NCBI GenBank assembly: GCA_964349835.1
Contig: CAYGID010000023.1
Span: 1 to 30,288, forward strand
Direction: 5' to 3'
Length of the DNA stretch: 30,288 nt
Source of the DNA: JAQVSH01 sp964349835
GTDB lineage: Bacteria > Bacteroidota > Bacteroidia > Bacteroidales > UBA4181
Part shown: positions 1 through 7,609 of the stretch, one piece after another
How the letters are laid out: each line of letters starts with the position of its first letter
Position numbering within the stretch: position 1 is the stretch's first letter
Notes under the pieces: model-generated
What the model was told of the DNA's origin: nothing
Seen by the model: only the letters and a program-made list of their open reading frames with translations
Database searches by the model: none
Position numbers and translations under genes: made by a program

Positions 1-46
1 TGAAATGCAACAACATATAAAAGAATGAACCTTTAATAATTTACGT

Positions 47-1351
47 ATGAAAAGAATCTTGACAGTGGTTAGTGCAATGCTGATTTCTCTGATGCTTCAT
101 GCTGAAGGTTATCAAGTGAATCTGCTTAGTGCCAGGCAAATGGGTATGGGTCATGTGGGATCTGCCCTGAAACTGGGTTCAGAGAGCATGCATTTCAATC
201 CCGGGGCACTCTCGTTAATGAACAGCAATGTGGATATCTCGGCAGGCGTTACCGGCGTAATTTCTGACATCCGCTATAAAAATGGTGATTACAAAGCTTC
301 TACCGAAAATCCGGTGAGCACACCTCTCTATCTCTATGCCGGTTTTAAAATCTACGATAATCTGGCCGCCGGTATCAGCTTTACCACTCCCTACGGAAGT
401 TCGCTAACCTGGCCTTCAAATTGGAAGGGTGCCCATCTGATTCAGGAGATTTCGCTGAAATCCTTCTTTATTCAGCCAACCCTCTCGTATCGTATTACCG
501 ATAAATTAAGTTTTGGTGCCGGCCTGGTGATGGCTTATGGTAATGTGGAACTCTCACGTGCATTGATGCCGGTGGGTTCTTTGGCCGGAGTGAATCCTGC
601 CTATGCTGATGTGGTACCCGTATCGGCCACTCTGAACGGTGATGCATCTTTGCGATTTGGTTTTAATGTGGGGGCCATTTATGATATCTCTGAGAAGGTT
701 ACCGTAGGTATCTCTTACCGCTCCAAAGTGATGATGAAGGTAAAGGAGGGTGATGCCGAAATCAATTATGCCAGTGAGCAAATTCGCTCCATTATCGGCT
801 CTATTCCTTCGATCGTGATTCCTCCCCTCGATGAGGGTACCTTCACGGCCGAGCTTCCTCTGCCCTCGAACCTGAATGTGGGCATTGCCGTCAGGCCTAA
901 CGATCGTCTGGAGCTTTCGGGCGAGTTGCAGTTTGTTGGATGGAAGGCTTACGATGAGTTGAATCTGAAGTTTTCGCAGAATGTGCTGAACGGATACAAT
1001 ATTAAGGCGGTGAAAAATTATGAGAACACTATGATTTATAGAGTGGGCGGCCAATATGCCCTTACCGAAAGGTTCGATGTGCGGATGGGTGCTTATTACG
1101 ATGAAACGCCTATTCAATCCGACTTCTACAATCCCGAGACCCCCGGTCAGAACAAACTGGGATTATCTACCGGTTTCAGTTTCCGTCCGTACGAACGGTT
1201 TTCGATTGACGCCTCCTTCCTCTACATTCATGGAATCAAGCGAGGTGGCTCTTATCCCGATCCCAGACCCACTGCCCCCGACAACCGCTTTTCGGGTGCG
1301 TACGTTTCGGATGTTTTTGTGCCCTCATTGGGTTTTTCGTTCTGTTTTTAA
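47..1351 (+). CDS. FadL/OmpP1/TodX-type outer-membrane transport protein
   Basis: This is a 434-residue predicted outer-membrane beta-barrel for uptake of hydrophobic compounds. The N-terminus is a signal peptide (MKRILTVVSAMLISLMLHA, cleavage likely before EGYQ). The mature protein starts with a FadL-like segment in which 'SARQMGMGHVGSAL' and 'HFNPGALSL' match the hatch region and the N-P-A/G motif of the OMPP1/FadL/TodX family. Alternating aromatic and polar strands follow, and the chain ends in Phe as barrel proteins do. Length fits the family (about 400-500 residues). The ATG at 47 is the first in frame and directly precedes the signal peptide. The gene stands alone before a tRNA gene, so there is no operon clue to the substrate. 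Long-chain fatty acids or aromatic hydrocarbons are known substrates of relatives; which applies here is not visible. Confidence 0.9.
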   Translation: MKRILTVVSAMLISLMLHAEGYQVNLLSARQMGMGHVGSALKLGSESMHFNPGALSLMNSNVDISAGVTGVISDIRYKNGDYKASTENPVSTPLYLYAGFKIYDNLAAGISFTTPYGSSLTWPSNWKGAHLIQEISLKSFFIQPTLSYRITDKLSFGAGLVMAYGNVELSRALMPVGSLAGVNPAYADVVPVSATLNGDASLRFGFNVGAIYDISEKVTVGISYRSKVMMKVKEGDAEINYASEQIRSIIGSIPSIVIPPLDEGTFTAELPLPSNLNVGIAVRPNDRLELSGELQFVGWKAYDELNLKFSQNVLNGYNIKAVKNYENTMIYRVGGQYALTERFDVRMGAYYDETPIQSDFYNPETPGQNKLGLSTGFSFRPYERFSIDASFLYIHGIKRGGSYPDPRPTAPDNRFSGAYVSDVFVPSLGFSFCF

Positions 1352-1445
1352 TAGGGTCTGAGCGTAGCTCTTTCTGTATATTTGCCTGACCTGCAATGTG
1401 CTATGCGGTTTTTGGCGGTTCAAAGCCAAAAAACGCCACTGTGGG

Positions 1446-1476
1446 TTGTGAGTTTCGGAAAATTTATTCACCTTTG
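1446..1476 (+). promoter_or_regulatory. Bacteroidetes-type promoter for tRNA-Lys
   Basis: TTG at 1446-1448 is followed by 20 bases and then CACCTTTG at 1469-1476. This fits the TTG / TAnnTTTG consensus except that CA replaces TA. Transcription would start around 1483, about 25 bases before the mature tRNA. Confidence 0.5.
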
Positions 1477-1507
1477 CACCGCTTTACGGGAAACCGTTTT
1501 GCGGACC

Positions 1508-1580
1508 GATTCGCTAGCTCAGCTGGTAGAGCACAACACTTTTAATGTTGGGGTCCTGGGTTCGAGCCCCAGGCGGATCA
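1508..1580 (+). tRNA. tRNA-Lys (anticodon UUU)
   Basis: The 73 bases fold into a full cloverleaf. The acceptor stem is GATTCGC with GCGGATC (one G-U pair). The D stem is GCTC/GAGC. The anticodon stem is CAACA/TGTTG with loop CTTTTAA, giving anticodon TTT at 1541-1543. The T stem is CTGGG/CCCAG with loop TTCGAGC. The discriminator base is A at 1580. CCA is not encoded, because CAA follows. It is a single-gene unit with its own promoter upstream and a strong terminator 15 bases downstream. Confidence 0.97.
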
Positions 1581-1594
1581 CAAAATCCAAACAG

Positions 1595-1623
1595 AACCGT
1601 CTGATTTTTCAGGCGGTTTTTTT
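1595..1623 (+). terminator. Rho-independent terminator of the tRNA-Lys gene
   Basis: AACCGTCTG (1595-1603) pairs with CAGGCGGTT (1610-1618) over 9 bp with one G-U, across a 6-base loop, followed by a run of T to 1623. Confidence 0.9.
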
Positions 1624-1695
1624 GTGGGCATCCGGCTTAGGATTGCGCTATTGGGGGATCAAGGCTCATATCCCTAACAGGAATCATCACGAGCA

Positions 1696-1726
1696 TTGCA
1701 TTGACAAGTTAAAGTTATTACATTTG
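1696..1726 (+). promoter_or_regulatory. Bacteroidetes-type promoter for the MNT/HEPN pair
   Basis: TTG at 1696-1698, a 20-base spacer, then TACATTTG at 1719-1726 is an exact TAnnTTTG match. Transcription would begin near 1733, leaving a leader of about 14 bases before the ATG at 1747. Confidence 0.65.
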
Positions 1727-1746
1727 CGTAAGAAGGATAAGCCAAT

Positions 1747-2043
1747 ATGTTGCCCAGAAACGAAATACTGAAAACGTTAAGCCGTCTCAAAGGACGCCTC
1801 TCGCAATACGGGGTGTCAAGGGTCGGCTTGTTCGGTTCATCGGTACGTGGAGAAGCCGGGCAAAATAGCGATATTGATATTCTTGTCGATTTCCAAAACG
1901 AGAAAGAGACCTACTTGAATTTCATGGCCACTTGCGATCTGCTCGAAAATGAACTCAAAGGGCAAAAGGTCGATATTGTTACTCTTAAGGGATTGAGTCC
2001 ATATATCGGCCAGCACATTCTAAACGAAGTGGTTTATGTATAG
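1747..2043 (+). CDS. MntA-type minimal nucleotidyltransferase (antitoxin of a HEPN/MNT system)
   Basis: This 98-residue protein carries the nucleotidyltransferase signature G-S-S-V-R-G-x8-S-D-I-D-I-L-V around residues 30-47, with the two metal-binding Asp at 42 and 44 and a third acidic strand near 'KVDIV'. In MntA/HepT systems this enzyme adds AMP units to the HEPN RNase toxin and silences it. The next reading frame starts inside this gene (ATG at 2036, 8-base overlap), the usual MntA-HepT arrangement, but that partner is only 28 codons long here. The enzyme therefore looks like an orphan antitoxin. Length and motif are normal for the family, so it is probably still active. A short promoter sits directly upstream. 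Confidence 0.85.
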   Translation: MLPRNEILKTLSRLKGRLSQYGVSRVGLFGSSVRGEAGQNSDIDILVDFQNEKETYLNFMATCDLLENELKGQKVDIVTLKGLSPYIGQHILNEVVYV

Positions 2044-2122
2044 AAATTATGTAGACCTCTTGCGGCATATACTTGCCGAATGCGAGTACATTGAGTCTGT
2101 GATCACACCGTTGGAACCATAA
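2036..2122 (+). pseudogene. Truncated HEPN-domain toxin (HepT/DUF86) remnant
   Basis: A frame of 28 codons begins at ATG 2036 inside the end of the nucleotidyltransferase gene. Its first 22 residues (MYRNYVDLLRHILAECEYIE followed by SV) resemble the opening helix of HepT/DUF86 proteins, which are normally about 110-140 residues. It then runs into 'ITPLEP' and a stop at 2120-2122. The catalytic R-x4-6-H motif is absent, so no toxin activity is expected. Homology stops next to position 2103, where the convergent hipA gene ends, so the two 3' ends overlap by 20 bases. The likely cause is replacement of the rest of the toxin by the incoming hipBA segment. That is inference; the stump and junction are seen directly. 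Confidence 0.7.
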
Positions 2123-3179
2123 TCTCTTCTACAATCTGTTTTGCCCGCTGTTTGGGTAACCCTACCTCCGCCACCACCGCCAAGATATCAGATTGCGTCG
2201 GTTCGCCTTTTCCGTTTATGGTTGTAGTGTGATATCCGTTGAAACCGCTGCTTGGCAAAAGATCGTAGGCGGGCGATAACTTCCATGCCCCATCAACCCA
2301 TTGGAAAGAGAAGTTTTTGGCATGATCGTCTCGATTCGAGATACGTATGTTAAAAACCATCCTGCGGAACATTTCGGCAACCTCCTCCATATCTTTGGTG
2401 AGGTGGAGCGTCAGTTTCAGAAGTGTAGAGTAGTCGAGAGAGGGTATTCGATAATTGGCGTGAAGTAATCCTGCCGCACTTATGGTGTGAACCTTACTGT
2501 GAGGCGTTCTGTCGAATCGCTCGACCCCAAAATATTGACCATCGAACAGACGGGTTTCAGCCATTTTAATTCCACACGCTTTGGCCAGTAACGAAGAATG
2601 GTATTCTATTTCGCCTACGTTAACCGGATCGTTTGGGGCCCTAAATTTTACCAACCACTCGCGCCCATCTGTTCTGGCAAATACTTTAGGGCGAGCTCCG
2701 CCTGACGAACCGCCATACCTATAGAGCAGATCAACCGACCCCGAAGTCTCCTTGCTTTCGAGTATCTTTTCGGTTTCTTTGGCTAAACGATGCAAATCGA
2801 GCGGCGCGTTATCGTTGGCAATACTTTTATCGGGGCGATATTCTAATGCGCCGCGTCCGGTGCAACCTATAATCGACAGTCGCTCCAGGATAGTCAGTTT
2901 ATAGGGGTCAATTCCCTGCTCTTGCAAATAGCGATCAAGCAGGAGATTTCCCCAACCATCCGGCAGACTGTCATCAAACACTCCGAAGTTCCCGCCAAAC
3001 GGGTCTCGTTTGGCCATCATCAATCCCGGTTTCAATGGCAGATAGAATGGAGAGACCGAGAATCCGGTTTGTATCCAATCCGAATCGTATTCAAAGCCGC
3101 ATATTCCTTCGGGCGAAAGAGCCATTCGCCCTATTCGCCTGTCCGAAATATAGATTTCCACATGCGTTATTTTATCCAT
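2103..3179 (-). CDS. hipA: HipA-family Ser/Thr kinase toxin
   Basis: A 358-residue HipA-like kinase. The N-terminal subdomain (about 5-110) contains 'LPDGWG', typical of HipA. The glycine-rich loop GGSSGGARPK at 156-165 corresponds to the flexible, autophosphorylated loop of E. coli HipA. A lysine in 'WLVKF' (178) would hold ATP. The catalytic loop NRDDHAKN lies at 282-289, and the metal-binding Asp is in 'SPAYDL' (306). All kinase landmarks are present. The protein is shorter than E. coli HipA (440) but keeps both subdomains, unlike split HipS/HipT systems. It starts 8 bases before the end of the upstream HTH gene, so the two are translationally coupled. Known HipA proteins phosphorylate aminoacyl-tRNA synthetases such as GltX; the target here cannot be told. 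Confidence 0.9.
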   Translation of the reverse strand: MDKITHVEIYISDRRIGRMALSPEGICGFEYDSDWIQTGFSVSPFYLPLKPGLMMAKRDPFGGNFGVFDDSLPDGWGNLLLDRYLQEQGIDPYKLTILERLSIIGCTGRGALEYRPDKSIANDNAPLDLHRLAKETEKILESKETSGSVDLLYRYGGSSGGARPKVFARTDGREWLVKFRAPNDPVNVGEIEYHSSLLAKACGIKMAETRLFDGQYFGVERFDRTPHSKVHTISAAGLLHANYRIPSLDYSTLLKLTLHLTKDMEEVAEMFRRMVFNIRISNRDDHAKNFSFQWVDGAWKLSPAYDLLPSSGFNGYHTTTINGKGEPTQSDILAVVAEVGLPKQRAKQIVEEIMVPTV

Positions 3180-3501
3180 TTCTCTTTCCGCGTTTTCTGT
3201 GATAGGGTTGCGATGCTTCTATCATGGCATCGATATTCCGGTAAACCTGCCTGGAGAAAAGGGCTTCGAACTCCTCGGTCATCTCCAATGCAAAAGCCAG
3301 CATTACCAACGATCGAAAAGAGATCTCACCCGACAACTCAAAGCGCCTGTATGAAGCCAGTGAAACGCCGGCCTTAGTGGCCAGCATCTTTTGTGTCGAG
3401 CCCATCTCTAACCGACGCTGCTTGACCCGCTGAGCAATCTCTTCCATCATAACTCCGGGAGTATTCCCGATAAGTGATAATATATTATCGATTTCCATCA
3501 C
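3172..3501 (-). CDS. hipB: HipB-like XRE-family antitoxin/repressor
   Basis: A 109-residue protein with an HTH_3-type fold at about residues 20-75: 'EEIAQRVKQRRLEMGSTQKM', then a recognition helix in 'LATKAGVSLASYRRFE'. It is the first gene of a two-gene operon and overlaps hipA by 8 bases, the classic antitoxin-first order. It should bind HipA and repress the shared promoter. Two adjacent starts are possible, GTG at 3501 and ATG at 3498; the ATG is preferred, giving 108 residues. The basic tail (HRKRGKRNG) may contact DNA or the toxin. The HTH call is firm; the antitoxin role rests on context. Confidence 0.85.
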   Translation of the reverse strand: MMEIDNILSLIGNTPGVMMEEIAQRVKQRRLEMGSTQKMLATKAGVSLASYRRFELSGEISFRSLVMLAFALEMTEEFEALFSRQVYRNIDAMIEASQPYHRKRGKRNG

Positions 3502-3535
3502 AAATGGGGTATTATTGCTACTATTTGCGCACTTA

Positions 3536-3566
3536 CAAATGTAGGCTAAAGGATTGTGAATCTCAA
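3536..3566 (-). promoter_or_regulatory. Promoter of hipBA
   Basis: On the minus strand TTG (3566-3564), 20 bases, then TACATTTG (3543-3536) is an exact consensus match, placed about 35 bases before the hipB start. The rest of the 176-base gap to the next gene at 3678 is AT-rich; I see no clear hairpin or gene in it. Confidence 0.6.
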
Positions 3567-3677
3567 GTTATTCGATAGCTTTTCGGGAATAGAATCCGCG
3601 AATTCGGCGATATCTCAGGATTTAGTTACATACAAATACGTTGCAAAATTTTTATAAATTCGCAAAAACTATTACAT

Positions 3678-5339
3678 ATGGCACATTGGAATTATAAATG
3701 CCTATTGCTGGGGGCTATGCTCCTGTCTGCTCCTGCCGTTTTTTCGCAGATAACTGTTCGCGAACGGCCAGCCGAGTGGAGTCGGTTGGTTGAAGGAGGA
3801 CGTTTTATGGATCGGTTCCTGCCTATGCAGGGGAAGGTGCTTTCGTCCGATACCTGGGGTGTGCAGGGTGTTAGGCCGAGGTTTGTAGACAATGGGATTG
3901 AAGATCCGCAATGGTCGTACTGGGGCGGTAATATCATAAAGAACCCCAACGGGAAGTACCATCTGTTTGTATGTGGGTGGCTTGAGGGTTCGCCCCAGGG
4001 TCATGCAGAGTGGCCCCGTTCGCTGGTATTTAATGCGGTCAGCGACAGCCCGAACGGCCCCTTTAAGCCGCGTAATCTTGTGGGGAGCGGCCACAATCCC
4101 GAGGTCTACCCACTGAAAGACGGTCGGTATGTGCTCTATGTGATAGACGGGCGCTATGTAGCCGACCATCCCGACGGGAATTGGGAATATGGCAAATTCG
4201 ATTTTAACGCGCGCGACAGGCGTATCATTGAAGGGCTCTCGAATCTCTCGTTTACGCAGCGAGAAGATGGTTCGTATCTTATGGTTTGCCGGGGCGGTGG
4301 CATTTGGATCAGTCTTGATGGACTTTCTTCGTATAACCAGATTACCGATAAGCGGGTCTATCCCGATGTGGAAGGGCGGTTTGAGGATCCCGTGATATGG
4401 CGCGACTCGGTGCAATACCATCTGATTGTGAACGACTGGCTGGGACGAGTTGCCTTTTATCTTCGGTCGAAAGATGGCATTCGTTGGGTTACTGATCCGG
4501 GAGAGGCCTATACTCCCGGAATTGCGGTGCATGAAAACGGTCAGGTGGAGGATTGGTTCAAGTTTGAACGATTAAAAATATTCCAGGATCAGTATGGCAG
4601 GGCCATTCAGGCCAATTTTGCTGTCATAGACACCCTTAAACCGCTCGATAAGCCCTTCGATAACCATAGTTCAAAAAATATCTCTATCCCGCTCAACCCC
4701 GGTTTGCTCCTCTCCATCCTCGGTGAGCAACCCGTTACGGCAGCCACGAAGCGAATCAGAGTAAAGATATCGGCCGAAGAGGGCTTCAGCCCCCAATCCG
4801 ACATCGATCTGGCTTCTCTGCGTTTCGGCGCTTCGACCGAGGTGAACTTCGGGCGCGGGAGCAAAGTGCTGCTTTCCGAAAAGGAGGGGCCGCATCTTAT
4901 TGTGACTTTCGATGGAAAGGGGAGTGGGCTCACCGCAGAGGAGTTTGCGCCCAAACTATTGGGGAAATACAGCAATGGAAAAATGCTCTATGGGTACGCT
5001 CGTCAGCCTGGCATTTCATACCTTGAACCCATTCTTTCGGCTCGAGCGCCTATGTTTTATGAAGAGGGAGAGGGGCTTTCGTGCCGTGTCGAAGTGCAGA
5101 ATTTTGGCCAGGTGGCTTCGTCCGAGACTTCGCTTAAGGTGGAGCTTCGGCAGGAAGGAAAACTGGTTTCAATTGCTGCGGGCACAGTTCGTGCATTGGA
5201 GCCCTATGAGAAAATCGAGCTGCAGTTGCCTGTAAAACATCGTTTTGTGCAGGGGACAGCCTACGATTTTGTGGTTTCCCTGCTGTCGGGGAAAAAGGTG
5301 GTGTCGACCTTCACGCTTAGCAAAAAGGCACTTGAGTAA
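3678..5339 (+). CDS. Secreted glycoside-hydrolase-like protein with five-bladed propeller (GH43/GH117-like)
   Basis: A 553-residue secreted protein. The signal peptide ends near 'SAPAVFSQ'. Residues of about 70-330 show repeated propeller-blade motifs seen in clan GH43/GH117 enzymes: 'GIEDPQWSYWGGNIIKNPNG', 'SGHNPEVYPLKDG', 'GLSNLSFTQREDGSYLM' and 'RFEDPVIWRDSVQYHLIVND'. Acidic residues in E-D-P, N-P-E and E-D-P are the candidate catalytic set. Residues of about 340-553 form a beta-rich tail that includes an Ig-like segment. No TonB or Sus box is seen. An esterase-like gene follows after 28 bases, probably in one transcript. The fold is well supported, but the exact GH family and substrate are not, and some proteins of this type are unassigned in CAZy. 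Confidence 0.65.
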   Translation: MAHWNYKCLLLGAMLLSAPAVFSQITVRERPAEWSRLVEGGRFMDRFLPMQGKVLSSDTWGVQGVRPRFVDNGIEDPQWSYWGGNIIKNPNGKYHLFVCGWLEGSPQGHAEWPRSLVFNAVSDSPNGPFKPRNLVGSGHNPEVYPLKDGRYVLYVIDGRYVADHPDGNWEYGKFDFNARDRRIIEGLSNLSFTQREDGSYLMVCRGGGIWISLDGLSSYNQITDKRVYPDVEGRFEDPVIWRDSVQYHLIVNDWLGRVAFYLRSKDGIRWVTDPGEAYTPGIAVHENGQVEDWFKFERLKIFQDQYGRAIQANFAVIDTLKPLDKPFDNHSSKNISIPLNPGLLLSILGEQPVTAATKRIRVKISAEEGFSPQSDIDLASLRFGASTEVNFGRGSKVLLSEKEGPHLIVTFDGKGSGLTAEEFAPKLLGKYSNGKMLYGYARQPGISYLEPILSARAPMFYEEGEGLSCRVEVQNFGQVASSETSLKVELRQEGKLVSIAAGTVRALEPYEKIELQLPVKHRFVQGTAYDFVVSLLSGKKVVSTFTLSKKALE

Positions 5340-5367
5340 GTAAATAGAATCGATTATCTGGCTTATT

Positions 5368-6333
5368 ATGCGAATTGCTGTTATCTTTTTAGTATGCCAC
5401 ATGGCTCTTTCGGGGCTTTGGGCACAGACAAAGCCGTTGGCTCCCTTTGCTGCTTCGGAGATGCTTCTTCAATCACCCACCGGCTCACTTTCCGGAACGT
5501 TGACCGTTCCGGCGGGGAACGGTCCCTTTAAGGTGGTGCTGATTATCGCGGGTTCGGGCCCCACCGACAGGGATGGGAACTCCACAGCGGGGGTGCAAAC
5601 CAACGCCTATAGAATGCTGTCGGAGGGGTTTGCCGCTAAGGGAATCGCCTCTCTGCGCTACGATAAGCGGGGCATCGCTGCGAGCCGGTCGGCCATGATT
5701 AGCGAAAGTGAGATCCGCTTCGAAACCTACATCAGTGATGCAGTGAGCTGGATTGCCCGTTTGCAAAACGACAAGCGCTTTTCGGATGTGGTGGTTCTGG
5801 GTCACAGCGAAGGCTCGTTGATAGGCATGGTGGCCGCCTTGCAAACCACTGCTGCCAAGTTTATTTCGGTTTCGGGCGTGGGGCGGCCTGCCGATAAGTT
5901 GATACAGGAGCAGTTGAAAGGTAAACTGGAGCCTCGTCTGCTCAATGAGGCATACAAAACGCTTGCCAGCCTGAAAGCGGGTATGCAGGTTCAACAGGTT
6001 GACCCTGCGCTGGTCTCACTTTTTCGACCCAGTGTGCAGCCCTACATGATTTCGTGGATGAAATACGACCCCACAAAAGAGATTGCCCGGTTAAAGATTC
6101 CGGTATGCATTGTGCAAGGGACAACCGATATGCAGGTAACAATCCAGGATGCCAAGTGGCTTGCAGAAGCGAAACCCGGGGCGCAACTGATTCTCATGGA
6201 AAAGATGAATCATGTGTTAAAAGAGTCGGAAGCCGATGTGCAGCAAAACAGTGCAACCTATCGGGATCCGGTCCTTCCATTGAAAGCGGGATTGATCGAC
6301 ACACTGGCCCGTTTTATCTCCGCCTCTCGCTAA
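5368..6333 (+). CDS. Secreted alpha/beta-hydrolase (esterase-like)
   Basis: A 321-residue exported serine hydrolase. The signal peptide runs to 'LSGLWAQ'. The alpha/beta-hydrolase core has an oxyanion segment 'IAGSGPTDRDG' (60-70), a 'RYDKRG' turn, nucleophile elbow G-H-S-E-G (Ser147), acidic residue Asp254 in 'GTTDMQV' and His282 in 'MNHVLK', so the triad is complete. It follows the propeller glycosidase by 28 bases and is likely co-transcribed, suggesting removal of an ester group from the same glycan, though this is inferred. The 3' end faces the serine hydrolase at 6347, only 13 bases away. Confidence 0.85.
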   Translation: MRIAVIFLVCHMALSGLWAQTKPLAPFAASEMLLQSPTGSLSGTLTVPAGNGPFKVVLIIAGSGPTDRDGNSTAGVQTNAYRMLSEGFAAKGIASLRYDKRGIAASRSAMISESEIRFETYISDAVSWIARLQNDKRFSDVVVLGHSEGSLIGMVAALQTTAAKFISVSGVGRPADKLIQEQLKGKLEPRLLNEAYKTLASLKAGMQVQQVDPALVSLFRPSVQPYMISWMKYDPTKEIARLKIPVCIVQGTTDMQVTIQDAKWLAEAKPGAQLILMEKMNHVLKESEADVQQNSATYRDPVLPLKAGLIDTLARFISASR

Positions 6334-6346
6334 CCTGCCGGGCGAA

Positions 6347-7579
6347 CTACTGAACAATATATTTTGCCTTATAGCACAACTCGTCCAAAAGGTTGTTCAA
6401 TTGATTTTCAATCGATTTGATACCTTCGGTTACATTCCAGCAGTTGGTAAAGGCCACAATCGTGATATCAGATTCGGGATCCGATACCATTCGCGACAGA
6501 TACCCTGCATGAGCTCCGTTATGACCCCAACCCAGATTTTGGGCGTAGAATATTCCGCAGGCATAGCTGTTTGATCCGGATGGAATTTGTGGAATTTTGA
6601 GAAGGGTGCTGTTCACAGTGTGCGAAGTTAATACCCCTTCGCCACGGAGGAGGGTGCGCAAAAAGCGGGCAAGATCGTCGGGGGTAGTCACCAGATTCCC
6701 TTCGGCAACGTTGCAGGAGATATTCGTTTCGGTACAATCAACAACCTCCGGCGTATAGAAATAGCCCCGGGCAAAAGGGGATGGCAGGGTCTGATCGGTA
6801 CCGCGATAGGGCATTGTGGAGAGTTGGAGCTGCATGGGTTGCAGAATCTTTTCGGCAATATATCGTGAATAGTTCATTCCCGATACCCGTTCAATGATTT
6901 TCCCCAGAAGAGAATAGCCTGTATTCGAATACTTATACGACGTTCCGGGCGCAAAATTATAGAGGCCACAGGTGGCATTAACCCCCACCAGCTCATCGAA
7001 CGAAAAGGTGTGGTCGGGATCCTGATCCATCACATAGGAGAGATAGCTTGAGCCTTTGTAGGGAACGTCGGCCGAAACGGTGTCGGGGATATCGAAATTG
7101 GTCACATCGAATACGCCGGCGGTATGGTGCAATAACTGGTCGATGGTGATTTGGCGGCCAAAGGGAATCCGGTAAGAGGGTTCGTCGGGAATATAGGTTC
7201 GGGTTTGTCCGGGAATGGTATCCAGAATCCGATGATCTATCTGAAGCTTTCCCTCCTGCGCCAACAGAAGAATCGCTGTGCTGGTAAGGAGTTTAGTGTT
7301 ACTGGCAGCCCTGAAACGGATCTGATCCGTAATCCCGTTGCCCAGCCCTTTTGACACAAAAAACGCTCCTTTTTTACTGATTACCTTGAGTGCTACGCCA
7401 CCGGGATAGCCCGGACAGTCGGCCTTATATTGCGTAAGCATCTGTTGCACGGTGGCAGAGAGTTCCGCCTCAATTTGCGCACTGCTTTTGCCATCCTCTG
7501 TATCGGAATCGTCTTCACAACAGCAAAACCCTGCTGCCCCGATGAGCAGCAAACTGAGCGGTAAGAGCCACTTTTTCAT
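6347..7579 (-). CDS. Beta-lactamase-fold serine hydrolase (class C / DD-peptidase family), probable lipoprotein
   Basis: A serine hydrolase of the beta-lactamase/PBP4 family (PF00144 type). Three active-site motifs are visible: S-N-T-K (the SxxK box, in 'RAASNTKLLTS'), Y-S-N in 'YKYSNTGYSLLG', and H-N-G in 'GWGHNGAHAGYL'. I chose ATG 7579 (410 residues) because it opens directly on the leader MKKWLLPLSLLLIGAAGF; an ATG at 7609 would add ten unlikely residues. The leader ends in C-C-C followed by E-D-D-S-D. That resembles the acidic lipoprotein export signal of Bacteroidetes, although Phe before the first Cys is a weak lipobox. It lies about 30 bases downstream of the GH28 gene, likely one operon. 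Members cleave D-Ala peptides, esters or amides; the substrate is unknown. Confidence 0.85.
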   Translation of the reverse strand: MKKWLLPLSLLLIGAAGFCCCEDDSDTEDGKSSAQIEAELSATVQQMLTQYKADCPGYPGGVALKVISKKGAFFVSKGLGNGITDQIRFRAASNTKLLTSTAILLLAQEGKLQIDHRILDTIPGQTRTYIPDEPSYRIPFGRQITIDQLLHHTAGVFDVTNFDIPDTVSADVPYKGSSYLSYVMDQDPDHTFSFDELVGVNATCGLYNFAPGTSYKYSNTGYSLLGKIIERVSGMNYSRYIAEKILQPMQLQLSTMPYRGTDQTLPSPFARGYFYTPEVVDCTETNISCNVAEGNLVTTPDDLARFLRTLLRGEGVLTSHTVNSTLLKIPQIPSGSNSYACGIFYAQNLGWGHNGAHAGYLSRMVSDPESDITIVAFTNCWNVTEGIKSIENQLNNLLDELCYKAKYIVQ

Positions 7580-7609
7580 TATTTTGACCATTGTGGTATT
7601 GAAGTGCAT

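Noticed and set aside
554..1117. 187-codon open frame on the minus strand inside the FadL-like gene
   Set aside because: No recognisable domain; fully covered by a well-supported gene on the other strand.
1409..1432. TTTTTGGC/GCCAAAAA hairpin after the FadL-like gene
   Set aside because: The 8-bp stem is AT-rich and lacks a T tract after it, so I do not call it a terminator.
3702..4532. 276-codon minus-strand frame inside the propeller glycosidase gene
   Set aside because: No motif or signal; a shadow of the coding strand.
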